DNA from: Chloridium humicola | Taxonomy: Eukaryota; Ascomycota; Sordariomycetes; Chaetosphaeriales; Chaetosphaeriaceae | Direction: 5' to 3' | NCBI GenBank assembly: GCA_027569505.1 | Contig: JAPDFF010000074.1 | Location: 52,855-116,854 of the forward strand | Length of the DNA: 64,000 bases | Part shown: piece by piece, positions 20,077-31,478 of the stretch | How positions within the stretch are numbered: position 1 is the first letter of the stretch | Layout: every line of letters begins with the position of its first letter | The notes under the pieces: model-generated | Told to the model about the DNA's origin: nothing | The model's database searches: none | The model's input: only the letters and a program-made list of their open reading frames with translations | Translations under genes and position numbers: made by a program

Positions 20077-22080
20077 ATGCCAACAGCAATGGCGCCCGCT
20101 TCAGCCCTGCGGGCTGCCCGCTGCTCAGCCTGCAGTCTTTCCGCGCTGCGACTCTTCGTCGGCAACATGGCAGAGTCTCCCGCGCGCACGACTGCGGCAA
20201 CTCTGATAGGAACCAGACGCCTCGCCCCCTCCTCTGCCGCGACCTTCTCAACCTTCCGGCCTACCGCGCGTCTTCTGGGCAACCCCGCGATTGAAGAGCA
20301 GCGTAGCAATGACGACGCGACGACCGAACCCACCCCCGAGTCCTCCGCCTCCGACACGCCCTGGTATCTCCAGGTCGACGCTCCAAAACACCCAACTTTG
20401 CTCCACGAGCCATCACCTCTGCCGGAAATTCCCGAAGACTCCCCCACGCTGATGGAGCCGCTGGTCCAGTTCGCCGCCGACGAACTGGGTATGGACAACC
20501 TGTCGCTGCTCGACCTCCGCGAGATGGATCCTGCGCCGGCCCTGGGCCCGGACTTGCTGATGCTCTTCGGCACCGCCCGCAGCGAGCGCCATCTGCATGT
20601 CTCGGCGGATCGACTGGTGCGCTGGCTGCGCGGGCGCGGCGTCACGGCCTCGGCCGACGGGCTGCTCGGGCGGAACGAGCTGAAGATCAAGCTGAGGCGC
20701 ATTGCGCGCAAGGCAAAGCTGCTAGGTAACTCGGGCGTGCCGCGCGGCGGCGACGACGGCATCAGCACGGGGTGGATCTGTGTCAATCTGGGCTTGATTG
20801 GTGGTTCGACCCAGGAGATGGAGATGGTGGATGACCAGGGCAGGCCGACCGGTTTTGGTGTGCCGCAGACTGGCACCACCGTTGTCTTTCAGATGATGAC
20901 CGAGTCGAGGAGACAAGACCTGGATTTGGAATCGCTCTGGGGTGACAAGCTAAACAGAAGCCTCGAGAGAGCTCAAGGCCCCGTGCGAACTGGCGGTTCG
21001 GGGGGCAGACAGCGCGACGGCCGTCGCTACTTTTCCACTTCCTCCCGGAGGATGTTGGACATGGCGCCTGCTTCTGATGCTACCCTGACCGATGTCGTGC
21101 TGGGTCAGACCGGCCGTCTCGATGCAAGCACACTCGCAAGCCAGATCTTACAGCACGACATCAAGACAAAGCTGCATCTTCTCAGCCAGCTAAAGAGCCA
21201 TTTCAGGGATCTCCCACGCGAGGAAGCCGACGCAGCGCTCGCCAGGGTCCCAGGCATCCAGTCATCTGCATTCCTTCGCCTGTTTGAGCGGACGTTGGAG
21301 AACCTCCCGCCAACGCAGGCGTGGGAACATCAGATGTGGCTGTGGAACACGGCCCGCTCTCGCGACCTCCCAGGATACGACCTTGCTATGGCAAAGGAGT
21401 GGCTGAAGCAGACCCAATTCTCCGGCGTCACTCTAACGCGCGGCATCTGCCTCGACCTCATCCAGTCCATCTACGCGACCGCGGCAACGAGCGACGCAGC
21501 AGTCCGCGACCAGTCTGCGCTCGCCATGCAAATCGTCGACACCATGTATGCGCGCGGCCAGAAAGTTCTTGATCACGATGTGATCGTCAAGGTGATCGAA
21601 GGGCTGGTGTAGAATCCCAGCCCCGCGCCAGAGGCGGCGCGTCTCCTTGGGCAGTTTAAGCATCTCCTCGCGCACGCCGACCTCCCCTGTCCGTCTGAGA
21701 ACCTCCTGGTGCGGCTTATGCGTGCCTATGCGAGTCAAGGGAAATGGGAGCAGTTCTGGGATGTGTGGGGTATCCCGCCACGATATCGCCAGGCTCGGTC
21801 ATCGCGCCTTTATGCCCACCTCTACAGCATCTTCGCCGAGGACGGCCACCGCACGCGATGCATCGAGGCTCTGCGGCGCACGTATTACGAGATGGCGCTT
21901 GAGGAGCCGCCCGTGTTGGCAAATGGGACTATCCGGCGTGGACTGAGGGAGTGCATCCGTCGTGCCGACCCTGGTGCCGAACAGGTCGCCAAGATGGTGG
22001 CGACGATGTCGTTGCAAGAAAGCAAAATCTCGAAAAATCGCGAGTTTGTGGCGATGCTGGTTCAGGCTGGGATTGTTTGA
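20077..22080 (+). CDS. ATP25: ATP synthase assembly factor Atp25, interrupted by an in-frame TAG
   Basis: An ATG at 20077 starts 511 codons to a TAG at 21610-21612. The same frame then continues without another stop for 156 codons to TGA at 22078-22080. The N-terminus is Arg/Ala/Ser-rich and presequence-like. Residues about 90-270 correspond to the RsfS-like part (WYLQVD start, LHVSADRLVRWLRGRG). The part from about 340 onward is the helical Atp25 M-domain that stabilises the mitochondrial ATP9 mRNA and Atp9 ring assembly. The post-stop segment continues the conserved C-terminal helices (LLVRLMRAYASQGKWEQFWD). TAG would arise from CAG by one C-to-T change. It may be a truncated allele, readthrough or a base error. 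No intron can remove the stop. Confidence 0.88.
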
Positions 22081-22228
22081 GGGGGGCTGAAACGGAAGAT
22101 CATGTAACAACAAGTGTATAGGTACTAGCCATGGGATGTGAGAGTAAAATACCCGAATCTTAATTCAAGTCCACACATTTTCTTGACAGTTATATCTGGG
22201 TATCCTTCCTCGCAGCTCCCGCCAAGGT

Positions 22229-23594
22229 TCACAACCTCGCAGACTCCTTCATCGCCTCCCTCAGCATTGGAGCCACCTGCTTCCGGCTGTGCTCAACACC
22301 CTTCTGCCACCAGCATATCCTCCACTCCCCTGCTCTCTCGCTACCCGCATCCAACTCCTCGTCTTTCCACGTCTCCAACTTCAACGTCTTCCCAGACTCC
22401 TTCACAAACTGCCTCAAGGCTTTCACGGCGTCCTCGTTCAGCGCCCAGACGAGCAGCTCCCTAGTGAACACCCCGTTACACTTTGAAACAGTCATGACAG
22501 CCGCAACATCCAGCTTCTGCTCCTTTGCCCAATCCCTCAGCGCCCCCATAAAGGCATCCTTGCTCTTGTCCCCAACCTCCTCGAGCAAATACTCAAACCC
22601 TCTCACCACCGTCGACATCCCCACCGCCAACTTCCCTTCCTCCCACCGCTTATAATCCTTCCTCAACACATCCCGATACGACATGCCCTCAATTTGCTCC
22701 TTCAACTCCGTCAACTCATCATAAAACCCCCTCCTATCATACCCCCTGCCCCTCATCACCCTCCCTTCCGCCACTTCCACCGCGTTCACATCCCACTCAG
22801 TCGTCTTATCCTTACTCTCCAAACACGTCGTATCAACCAACACCGCAGCCAACGCAACCCTCGCAATCTGATCATCACACTCCTCCCCGCTCATCCCATC
22901 TTCACAATCCTCCCTTGCCATCCCCTCCCACACCCCCTTGCACTGATCCACCACAAGACTCATACAACTCCCACACTTCGCAAAAACTCTCACCCTACCC
23001 TCCCCTCCTAACGCCCCAACCTCGGGAATCACACCCTCGTCTTCATGGTGGTCGATACACCCCACCACCAACGCACCCCCTTTTCCATCTTTCTTCTCCC
23101 CATTATCCCCCTCCCCCGCAGCAACAACACCACCAGCACCAACCCTCCTCTTCAACTCCCCCGTCAAAACATTATGATCCACCAGCAACCACCTCGTCTC
23201 CCCCAGCGCAGTATTTGGCAAGTCAGAGAGGGTGATCAAGTCGGAGGGAGTGAGCCCTGCGGGCGAGAGGACTGCGGCGAGCTCCGGGCGGAGGGCGAGG
23301 TCTGCGCGGGGGAGGTTGGAGAGGGGGATGTGTAGGGTTGGGGTTTGGTGGGGGGAAGGGGAGTGGGTGGGGGAGTGGGTGCGGAAGTAGGCGACGAGGA
23401 GGGCTGAGCAGAGGGAGTCGAGGTCTACTAAGGATTAGTGGTGGGTTGGTGGGCGAATGGGCGGGGGGGGGGGACTGACCGGCGGATTCATTACCGACGA
23501 CAAAGGTGAGGGGATTGGGGCGTTGGGCCGGGGGGGCGAGGAGGGCGGATTTGGCGGTGGTGAGGAAGGATTTGAGGGAGGCGCGGGGAGGCAT
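22229..23594 (-). CDS. PPX1: Exopolyphosphatase, DHH family
   Basis: Model join(22229..23424,23480..23594), 436 aa. The first exon ends after VVGNESA, then an intron GTCAGT to TAG leads into DLDSLCSALL, the Asp-rich motif that binds catalytic metals. The DHH motif follows in CIDHHEDEGVI, and a C-terminal DHHA2-like region runs to the end. Enzymes of this family cut terminal phosphates from inorganic polyphosphate, in yeast mainly in the cytosol and mitochondria. Length fits yeast Ppx1 (about 400 aa). Neighbours are ATP25, convergent with 149 bases between, and a divergent glutamine amidotransferase. The coding strand goes from C-rich to G-rich near 23215. Confidence 0.88.
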
Positions 23595-24127
23595 GGTGGA
23601 AGTTGATGAAGGTTAAGTTGAGGGGTGTGTGGGATGAGGTGAGGGGTTGACTCCGAAGTTGATTCTTGGTGAGGGTGTCGCCCATAAAAAGACACGAAAT
23701 CCTCAATTTGAACTCTGAGGAGTTTCACTCTCAATGAACTTCTGTCAAAACGTGAGGCAACAATTCGATATCTCAGCTGGTGTCATTGAGTCCAAAACCG
23801 GAATCCTTCTCACAACCACTGCCAAGTGCCGGCGCCGGTTGCGCTGACGTCGGAAATCTGCCGAGCCGGTGGACCTATCGGATCCGATCCCTGTCCCTGA
23901 TAACTAAGCCCCTCCGGTCCGAGTCCGGCATCCCGGGTTGTGAGGGGCACGTTCACCTCAACATCCGTCTCAACCCAGTGGCGAGTCATCCTTTGCATAA
24001 ACAGACGGAGTCAAGAAAACACCAAACCAGTTAATTAACCCATCACCACAACCCCAACATCACCCCCATCTTCACCATTTGTCCATTCTACCCATCACAC
24101 CCAACCAACACAATCCCAAAACCAACC
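23595..24127. promoter_or_regulatory. Divergent intergenic region, PPX1 / amidotransferase
   Basis: 533 bases between two divergent starts, with a CA-rich leader next to 24128. No specific site is recognised. Confidence 0.4.
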
Positions 24128-24935
24128 ATGCCCCCCCAACCCCTCCGCCTCGCGATCCTCGAAGCCGACACCCCCGTCCCCCGCGCCAACGCTCACTACC
24201 ACGGCTACTTCGGCGTCTTCCAGCACCTCCTCACCCGCGCCGTCTCCCCTTCCCCCCTCCCCTCCCTCCTCACCCTCACCGGCCACGACATCGTTGCCAA
24301 CCCTTCCTCCGCCTACCCGCCCCTTGACTCCATCGACGCAATCCTCATCACGGGCTCCAAGTACAACGCGTTCGATGACGAGGATTGGATTTTGACGCTG
24401 GTGGAATATGTCCGCAAGGCGTTGTTGACGGATGGGAGGGTTAGGGTTGTGGGGATTTGCTTTGGGCATCAGATTGTGGCGAGGGCGATGGGTGCGCTGG
24501 TGAAGAGGAGTGAGATGGGGTGGGAGGTGAGTGTGACGGAGACGAGGTTGACGGAGAGGGGGAGGGAGGTTTTTGGGGGGAGGGAGACGTTGGTGAGTTG
24601 CTCTCTGGTGGTTGAGGCAAATGGGGGGTGCTAACCGGAAACAGAATATCCAGCAAATGCATCGCGACCAGGTGTTCAGCGTACCTGCGGGTGCCGAGTT
24701 GTTGGCGTCGACGGATAAGTGCATGAACCATGGGTTTCTGGTGCCTAAAAAGGTGATCACTGTCCAGGGGCATCCGGAGTTTACCGAGGACATCATGCAG
24801 GAGATTTTGGAGCTGAGACATGAGAGTGGGCTGTTGACGGATGAGGTGTATCAGAGCGGGACGGAGAGGAATGGCGATCATCATGACGGTGTGTTCATGG
24901 CGCAGGTGTTTGTCAATTTTTTGCAGGAGCAATAA
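24128..24935 (+). CDS. Class I glutamine amidotransferase-like protein
   Basis: Exons 24128-24592 and 24645-24935 (GTGAGT donor, CAG acceptor) give 251 aa. The catalytic triad of class I GATases is visible: nucleophile Cys in GICFGHQIVARAMG, and His and Glu in VQGHPEFTED near the C-terminus. The protein is a free-standing GATase domain without a synthase partner, like yeast YLR126C and the GMP-synthase-like proteins of filamentous fungi. It would hydrolyse glutamine or a gamma-glutamyl compound, but the true substrate is unknown. The first exon flips from C-rich to G-rich near 24370. Confidence 0.88.
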
Positions 24936-25370
24936 TATTGGGCGTGGAGGAACGGGCGGTCTGAACCCTTCCGTGTGAGGAGAATTGCCAAAATATCATT
25001 TGCACACCATCTTCAGTCTGTGAGAAAAAGGTTCGCGACCGAAATCAATACAGGTTATCAGATCTGCTACAGACGATCTCCGGCTGTTTTGAGCTTCGTT
25101 GTCTTGATACATATAGATAGCCGTATTCTTACGGTTCTGATTCCTTATGATACAGATAGAAAACAGGGCGACTCCCTGTCTCGAGTGTAGAATGGTTCCA
25201 AATGCAAAAACGCCGTTTGTATGTTGTGTACATGTACCACAACCGTAACCCGCCAACCTGCGGGTAACCCAAAGTACCAACCAGGGGTATAATGCAACCC
25301 ACCCATATGCCCAAACAAAAGAAACCAGCGCCGTATAGCATGCACATCCAGATATCTCTCCCTCCCAATC
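24936..25370. other. Convergent 3' intergenic region
   Basis: 435 bases between the ends of the amidotransferase gene and the GPCR gene. AT-richer, probably both 3' UTRs. Nothing else is seen. Confidence 0.45.
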
Positions 25371-27199
25371 CTACACATCCCACCACCCCTCAACATCCCA
25401 CCACTCCCTTCCCCCCTTCCTCACGCCCCTCTCCTCCCTCCACGCCCTCTCCTCCCTCCCCCTCCTAACCCTCGCGATCCGCCCATCAACCAGCACCTCC
25501 TCCCTCGTCCTGCCCGCACCGTCCGCCCCAGGGTAATACCTGCCCCCGGAAAAACTCCACACCCACCTCCTGCCCAACGCCACCAGGAACCGCCTCCCCT
25601 CCGCATACCGCCAGGGCTTCTCCCGCCCCATAAACAGCGCGCAGTCGACGGCGCCCTGGATGGAGAGCGAGATGATGGAGATGGCGAGCAGCCAGGTCGG
25701 GGAGAGTTTGTGGTTGTTGGGGGGCGTGAAGGAGGGGTTGGAGTCGTCGTTGTAGCCGAGGACGTGGGAGACGAAGGGGAAGAGCCAGACGATGATGTAG
25801 ACGAGGGGATAGAGGAGGAGGGTGTGCAGTTGGGAGGGGGTTTTGGGGCGGGGGGATGGGGGTGAGGGGGGTGAGGAGGTGGTGGAGGAGGAGGAGGGGC
25901 CGAGGATGGGGGCGGAGTCGGAGGTGGTGTCGAGGACGGCGGGGGTGGAGTGGCGCTTGGGGAAGAGGTGCGGAAAGCGGCGTTTCGGGTCGGGGTGGAG
26001 GTAGGTGGTGTCGTCGTCGAGGGTGGCGGGGCAGGTGAGGTGGCTGCATGGGAGGGAGTGGTGACGGCATGGGATGATGTTATCAGAGATGGCGGCTGTG
26101 GGGGAGTGGCGGGTGTGAGCTGGTGGGGGTGGAAGGACGGAGGTGGTGTTCGGATGTATTGTGTCGTCGCCTGAGGGTTGATTACCCCCCGATGTCTGAG
26201 CTTCTGGGAAGTCTGTCCAGTTCCATTGGACACACTTGCTCTTTTGACATCCCTCTGTGCTGGCCGTTGGACCCGCAACTGCCGACGGATGGGACGACGA
26301 GACGAAATTCTTCCCTTCACTCTCCGCGCGGCCGGTGTTCGTCGTCGAAGGTCGTCGTGATGATATTGCTGAGACAATCAACCCGTGGCGGCAAAGGGGG
26401 GGCAGGGGGGGCGGTGTCGGCAGGGTGTCTGATGCCTCCGATAACTGCCGTTCCTGCATGGCTTCTGACCGTCTCCTCCCGTAATCCCTGATCCGCCGTC
26501 GGATATAAACGTAGATAAAGATGTAGAGCAGCACGATGCTGGTGCAAATAAAGTATCGCGGTCCCCAACTGAGCGCCAGCCGGGCCCATTTCCTATCGGT
26601 CCGGAGATAGCAGTAGTGACCCATATCCTCGTACCCATTGCCGTTGATGAACGCCAGTGCGGCGGCTGTAGCGGGGTACAGATAAAAGAACAAGTACGCG
26701 GCGTGTCGATATGGGTAGATGCCTGCCTTCGGCCGGAAGATGTAGACGGCAGAATGCAGGGCGATCAGCAGGACGGCAATATCAGACGACTCGATGCCAA
26801 CGGCGAGGGCAAAGCCGCTGACCTGGCAGAAGGTCGAGCCTGAGTCAATATCGCTCGATGAGAACCTGGCTATCGGGAACACGAAGAAAACCAAGGACTT
26901 GAGGAAGTCGCTTTGGATCAACAGAAGGATTAATCTACCTAGTGTCAGTAGGGAGAGTTGAAGCCCGGGGTTTATGGGGGTACTTGCTCGTGCCTGAAGT
27001 TCCGCTTAATCTTTACAAACCAATACAGCGCGTTCAGCGTCGCCAGAACGCTGATCGAGGAAAATGTTAGGGAGAGTATCAGCAGGCCTTTGATCAGTTT
27101 CTGCTGAGACTCGGCGAGGTCGGAGATGTGCCGGATGATGGCGGGCCCCGCCTCTTCAGATGTAGCCGTCTCACTGATGGTTTGGAGTAACGAATTCAT
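25371..27199 (-). CDS. Git3/GPR1-type G-protein-coupled receptor, putative carbon-source sensor
   Basis: Model join(25371..26934,26988..27199), 591 aa. The intron is a GC-AG type: the donor reads GCAAGT at 26987 and the acceptor TAG ends at 26935. Only this choice gives HELILLLIQSDFLKSL, the conserved Git3 segment at the start of helix 2; a GT donor two codons later does not keep phase. Seven hydrophobic segments can be placed: five in the first about 240 residues, and two (LHTLLLYPLVYIIVWLFPFV and WLLAISIISLSIQGAVDCAL) after a long Ser/Pro/Thr-rich third intracellular loop. In Neurospora (GPR-4) and yeasts such receptors signal glucose or amino acids through a G-alpha protein to cAMP. The ligand here is inference. 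Confidence 0.87.
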
Positions 27200-28145
27200 G
27201 GTCTAGGGCCATGGAAATCCTTTTCTGACAACTTGATATGTCTTTAGGAAGGGCCATCAGCCTAGCCTGCCGTTGATAGAGTTGTTCCGACTGGGTTGGG
27301 TCATGACGGGAGACGGGTTTCGGATGCTTGCCGGCTGTGGGTTCGAGAAACTTCGCAAGTCAACGAGGAACGCGAAGAGAAAAGAGTCGGCGGTCTTCTT
27401 GTTCCAGGGGAAGAGGCAAGGGGGCGAAGAATGGAGATGCTTCGAGGCAAACACAAAGGGGATGTTGGTGACCTGATGGAGTCAACCAAAGCAACAAGAG
27501 AAAAGGGCAAGCGCAGGAATGTGGACCAACAAACCGAACAGGGCGAGAGGATGCAAGATTGAGGAAACAGACGCGGTCCGGGGGCCGGGGTGGGCGGACA
27601 CCATCACAGCCCAGTCCCATGCCATGATCCGGCTGAGGAGGCGGCACTGCGACATCGACCCATCTCAAGGAGGATCGGCAAGATCAGTTTGAGATCGCTG
27701 GCGCTCCGTAGCCGGGGCCGGATTGGTTATCCGGATGGCTATTGAGCGAGGCTGAGGGGAATGTGCCTCAAAAGCAAAGCACCTCGGCCTCTCGTTGTTG
27801 ACTGCTGTTGCACCTTGCACCCAACCGTCGGCCACTCGGAAGGGGGTTTGCTCACGTCACTGTGTGGCCATGGCGTGGTTGGCGGTGACGGCGCATGCAG
27901 GAGCCAACCGAGGTGAAAAAACAACATGCTTGGACGGCGCTTTGGTGAGACTGGGGAGATTGCAGCGGCTAGCAGACCGCCACAGCCAAGCTCGGACGCC
28001 AGCAACGTCGAGCCGCATAAAATAGTTGCAGGGGCCGCCAGCTTATTGCTCTCTTGATCTCATCTTGAACTCGGCTCTCCTCTGGATCATCTTCTTGTCA
28101 CCCGCCTGGTCTGATCATCAACAAGACAACAGCAGAAACGATGAC
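27200..28145. promoter_or_regulatory. Divergent upstream region of the GPCR and a small hypothetical gene
   Basis: About 950 bases without a convincing gene. A TATA-like CATAAAATAG stands near 28016, about 130 bases before the ATG of the small gene at 28146, and the sequence between is CT-rich like a leader. Confidence 0.4.
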
Positions 28146-28626
28146 ATGGTGTCCTTAAACCAGCCATTTCCCATGGGGGCAAGGCGAATGAGTGGGACGC
28201 TGGCGCCAGCTGACCGGATCACGAAAGAAGATCACCCGCCGGACCCTGACTGTACAAAATGCTTGTGAATGGATGGGCAAGTCCTTCTCAGCCGTTCCAA
28301 CCTTTAGCTTTCCGAAAGTGCCTTGGGACGTCGTATGTCGTTTGGTGAAGAGAATTGCCGAACATCTGTCCCAGTGGGAGAATAAAATGACATGGCATAT
28401 TTTACGCCTTTCCGGCTGCATTGAACCTTTGTTGATGATGTCCTCGATGTTGTCGCAAATCGATGCGATTGTGATGGAAAGTGGAAACCTGGAGCCCGAG
28501 CGCGAGCTGAGCTTTGAGATCTTCAGGCTCCCGTCCGATTGCCTGCAGGAAGCGAGTGGTCTGTGCACCCCCACATCGGCACTCGCACAGTGGATCGTGC
28601 ACTCCACTTTTGACAAGGCCAGCTGA
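28146..28626 (+). CDS. Hypothetical small protein, two exons
   Basis: Reading from an ATG at 28146, the frame ends at 28270. A GT-AG intron 28265-28307 (43 nt) joins it in phase to a frame open to a stop at 28626. The product is 145 aa. The N-terminal part is Pro/Asp-rich with a Cys pair near the junction, and the rest looks helical with Leu, Met and Glu. No family is recognised. An out-of-frame ATG five bases upstream stops after five codons and would act as an uORF. A TATA-like box near 28016 supports transcription. The model is plausible but not proven. Confidence 0.35.
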
Positions 28627-29395
28627 ATCGGGCAATCTTTTCAGACCTGTTCTTGCCGAGATCATGAATTGCTTTCCAACCTTGTGTTGATCATCATGAT
28701 TTCTCCGAAGCTAAGGGGCATTGGTAATCAAAAAGGGGTATCAGCTCGCCAGAGGGATTCCCACTGCCGCAAATTCCTCAAACTCTCCCGGGATGTTGAA
28801 TTTTCCCCCCTCCCCTGCGGGACCGTTGGCCTCAGGTTGTTGATGAAGCACAAAGATCTGATTCGAATACTCGGTGTCGCCGATCAGCTCAAGTGGTATT
28901 TATGGGAGGATGCTTGCTAGCTTTGCGCGTTGGAACAATTCGACACATGGGCTGAACAATACTACACATACAGTTGCGCTGGCATGTTTCTGTCCACTTT
29001 GTCCTATCTTTGAACCAAATGACTGCAACACTCCAAACTCCAGAGGCAAGGATGAAGATTCAAGCACAGGGAGGGCTTGCAGGGGCGCCGTCCCGACACT
29101 GTGGTAAGGAGTCTCGGCAACAGCGGTGGCACTGACCGCACGGTGCAACCCTGCGCAACCTGGTTTGAGCCGTGTGTGATGCTTCGCGGATTCCCAAACA
29201 CGCCAGCGTTGACAAATAGTTGTAGAAATGAAAAGAAGGAAGCAATTGCTCCAGATGTATCTTGGTATCCTCTCTCCCCGCGGGACACACAGGAGAACCG
29301 TCTACGCCTCAGCGCCGTCCCAAATCCCCAAAGTAAAACGCCGACTGATGCAACAGGAATTTCCCCGTCCACCTGAGCAGGTTGATGTCCCCCAT
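28627..29395. other. Convergent 3' intergenic region before CLP1
   Basis: About 770 bases. Short frames exist on both strands, but none has an ATG plus motif support. It probably contains the 3' UTR of CLP1 on the right. Confidence 0.4.
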
Positions 29396-31019
29396 CTACC
29401 CAAGCAGGTTGATGTATGGCTCAGGCCAGCGCCCCCAGACCATCGGCCTGTTCCCCAACCGCCCACTGACCGGAGAGAGAATCTTGAGCCGCCGCCTGTC
29501 CTCGTCCACGTCGGCGATGCCGACAAAGCCCATCACCGGCGCCTGCCGAATGGTCTCGGGCGGGTCGTTCACCGAAGCGTTCATGACTGTAAGCGTCCAG
29601 TGGGACATCTCCGCTGAAATCTCGGCGGGCTCGAGAGCTGGCTGGTTGGGGTAGAAGTCGCCATCTAGGTAGTGGTTAGTACCAGAACGCAAGAGTAGCA
29701 AGAGAGGGGACCATACCATCAGGTGCCTTGAAAATAGCCACCTCGTCGAATCCCACTGATTGGGTAAACGGGCTCAACGTCCTTTTGTAGTCGCCAAAGA
29801 AGTATTCCTTGATGGCTGCCTCCTGAGTGAACTTCATGAAGTCCTTGTCCCGACGCGCAACCCCGTCAGATTTATCCAGAAGCAGAACCGTGATAGGCTC
29901 GCCATGTATCGTCTTCTCATTCCCCAGCCGCCGCTGCAGTTCAGCATGAACATCGAGCGAGCCAAGAACGATGACGATATTCACTGCATCCGTCAGCCAC
30001 CATCCCACACCACATCCAACCTCCCAGAAAACCTACCCGCAAACTCGCTCACCACATGCCCCAACATATCCATATCCGCCTTCGCCACCGTCGCAGCCGG
30101 CGTATCCAGCAGCAACCCCGCCTCCCTAACCTTCTCATCCGCCGCAAACTTGGCCCTCACCGAACTCCCCAACTTCCCCACCAAATCCCTCCACAACTCA
30201 CCATCCTCCTCCACCCTCTCCCTCCCAAAGTAATACACCATCGGCAGTTTCACCGGCACCGCACTCGGCCCACTACTGGGCGTGCCACTCACCCCAAACC
30301 CCCCCGCCGGATCCTCCACATCCATCACCGTCCCAAACACCGCCGCGCTAATCGTCCCCGGAAGCGCCAACATTCCCTCACGGGGGTCAACACTCCCCAC
30401 CACGGGCTGCCCGCCCATCCTCGTCGCCAGCCCCGCCAGCGTCCTCACCACCGTCGTCTTGCCGGTATCCTTCCCCCCACAAACCATCACCCTCGGCCCC
30501 GGCGGCCCATGCTTTCCCCTCGCAGCATCAACCCCCTTCCTCCTTTCCTGCAGCGCAAAATGCAGATTCAGCACCTGCAGCTGCGGCGACTCCTCAGGCG
30601 TCGCGTACTGCACCACAGTATCCACGATCCCAACCTCCCCACCCCCTCCTATCCCACCACCGCTAATCTCCAATGTACACCCGGTATACGTCAAAATCTT
30701 GCTCTGCGTCCCGCGCGGGAAGGTGTACGCATGGTTCAGCGCCAGCTCGGTGCCGTCGCGCTCGGCGGTGCCTGCGAGGAGACGGAGGGTGGCTTGTGGG
30801 GTTGAGGACAGGGAGGTGATGTTGCGGGGAATTTCGAAGCGGTATTCGCCAAAGGGGCGGAGGGTGAGGGTGCGGGTTGTGGAGGTTGTTGGTGCCTGTT
30901 GGGAGAGGGGGGGGGGGGGTTGTTAGCTATGGGAGGCGTTGGGAGGGGAGGCAGGGAATTGAAGAGGGGGTTGGAGACAGTACCTGAGGAGCTATCTGAC
31001 CCAGGCCGGGGATGGACAT
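29396..31019 (-). CDS. CLP1: mRNA cleavage and polyadenylation factor Clp1
   Basis: Four exons, join(29396..29664,29717..29983,30037..30895,30984..31019), 476 aa, all junctions in phase. Exon 1 encodes only 12 residues. Exon 2 carries the N-terminal beta domain, then the P-loop GGKDTGKTTVVRTL, followed by GSVDPREGMLALPGTISA and MVYYFGR. The Clp1 central region (NIVIVLGS, then KYFFGDY-like EYFFGDYKRTLSPF) and C-terminal domain (VMGFVGIADVDEDRRRLKIL, GRLGNRPMVW) follow. Fungal Clp1 is a structural subunit of CF IA that links Pcf11 to the 3'-end machinery, and it binds ATP without known kinase activity. It lies directly downstream of the inositol kinase gene on the same strand. Confidence 0.92.
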
Positions 31020-31478
31020 GTTGACGAGCGCAACGGCGCAATTGAGAGTTGGAGGTTGGAGATTGTTTGTGGAAATCGAAGCTTGGAGCTCGAGTTGGAA
31101 GCTAGAGGTTGAGGTTGCATTGAGAGTTGCGCCGGCAGGCAAAGTGTGGACCAACTTTCAGGGGGTAAAACTTTAGATGCTCTGGGACAGCGGCCTTGAA
31201 ACAACAGCATCTGCGGACATTGTCACGATATTCTCCTTATAGTCACCAGGACATAACGGCAAGACTTCCACTTGATAAATCTCGCAGCATAAATCTCTCT
31301 TGTATGTCTAAATCTACGAGACCAACTCCGGGGTATGCGGGAAACCAACGCTGCCGCTCCAAGCGCCTCCCTGTCATGATAGCCGTGATGCTCATCAATC
31401 ATGCTTCCTCCTCCTCGTACTGCTCTGCCAGTGAGAACCCAGCTCTCAAGTCCAAGCTCCATCACCTCCCGCCTATTC
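31020..31478 (-). promoter_or_regulatory. Promoter/leader of CLP1 and 3' region of the inositol kinase gene
   Basis: 459 bases between tandem minus-strand genes. The part next to CLP1 is rich in CT/CA on the coding strand, like a leader. No further feature is seen. Confidence 0.45.

Noticed and set aside
19770..20879. 369-codon minus frame across the ATP25 start
   Set aside because: Low-complexity Ser/Arg composition, antisense to the ATP25 N-terminus, no domain.
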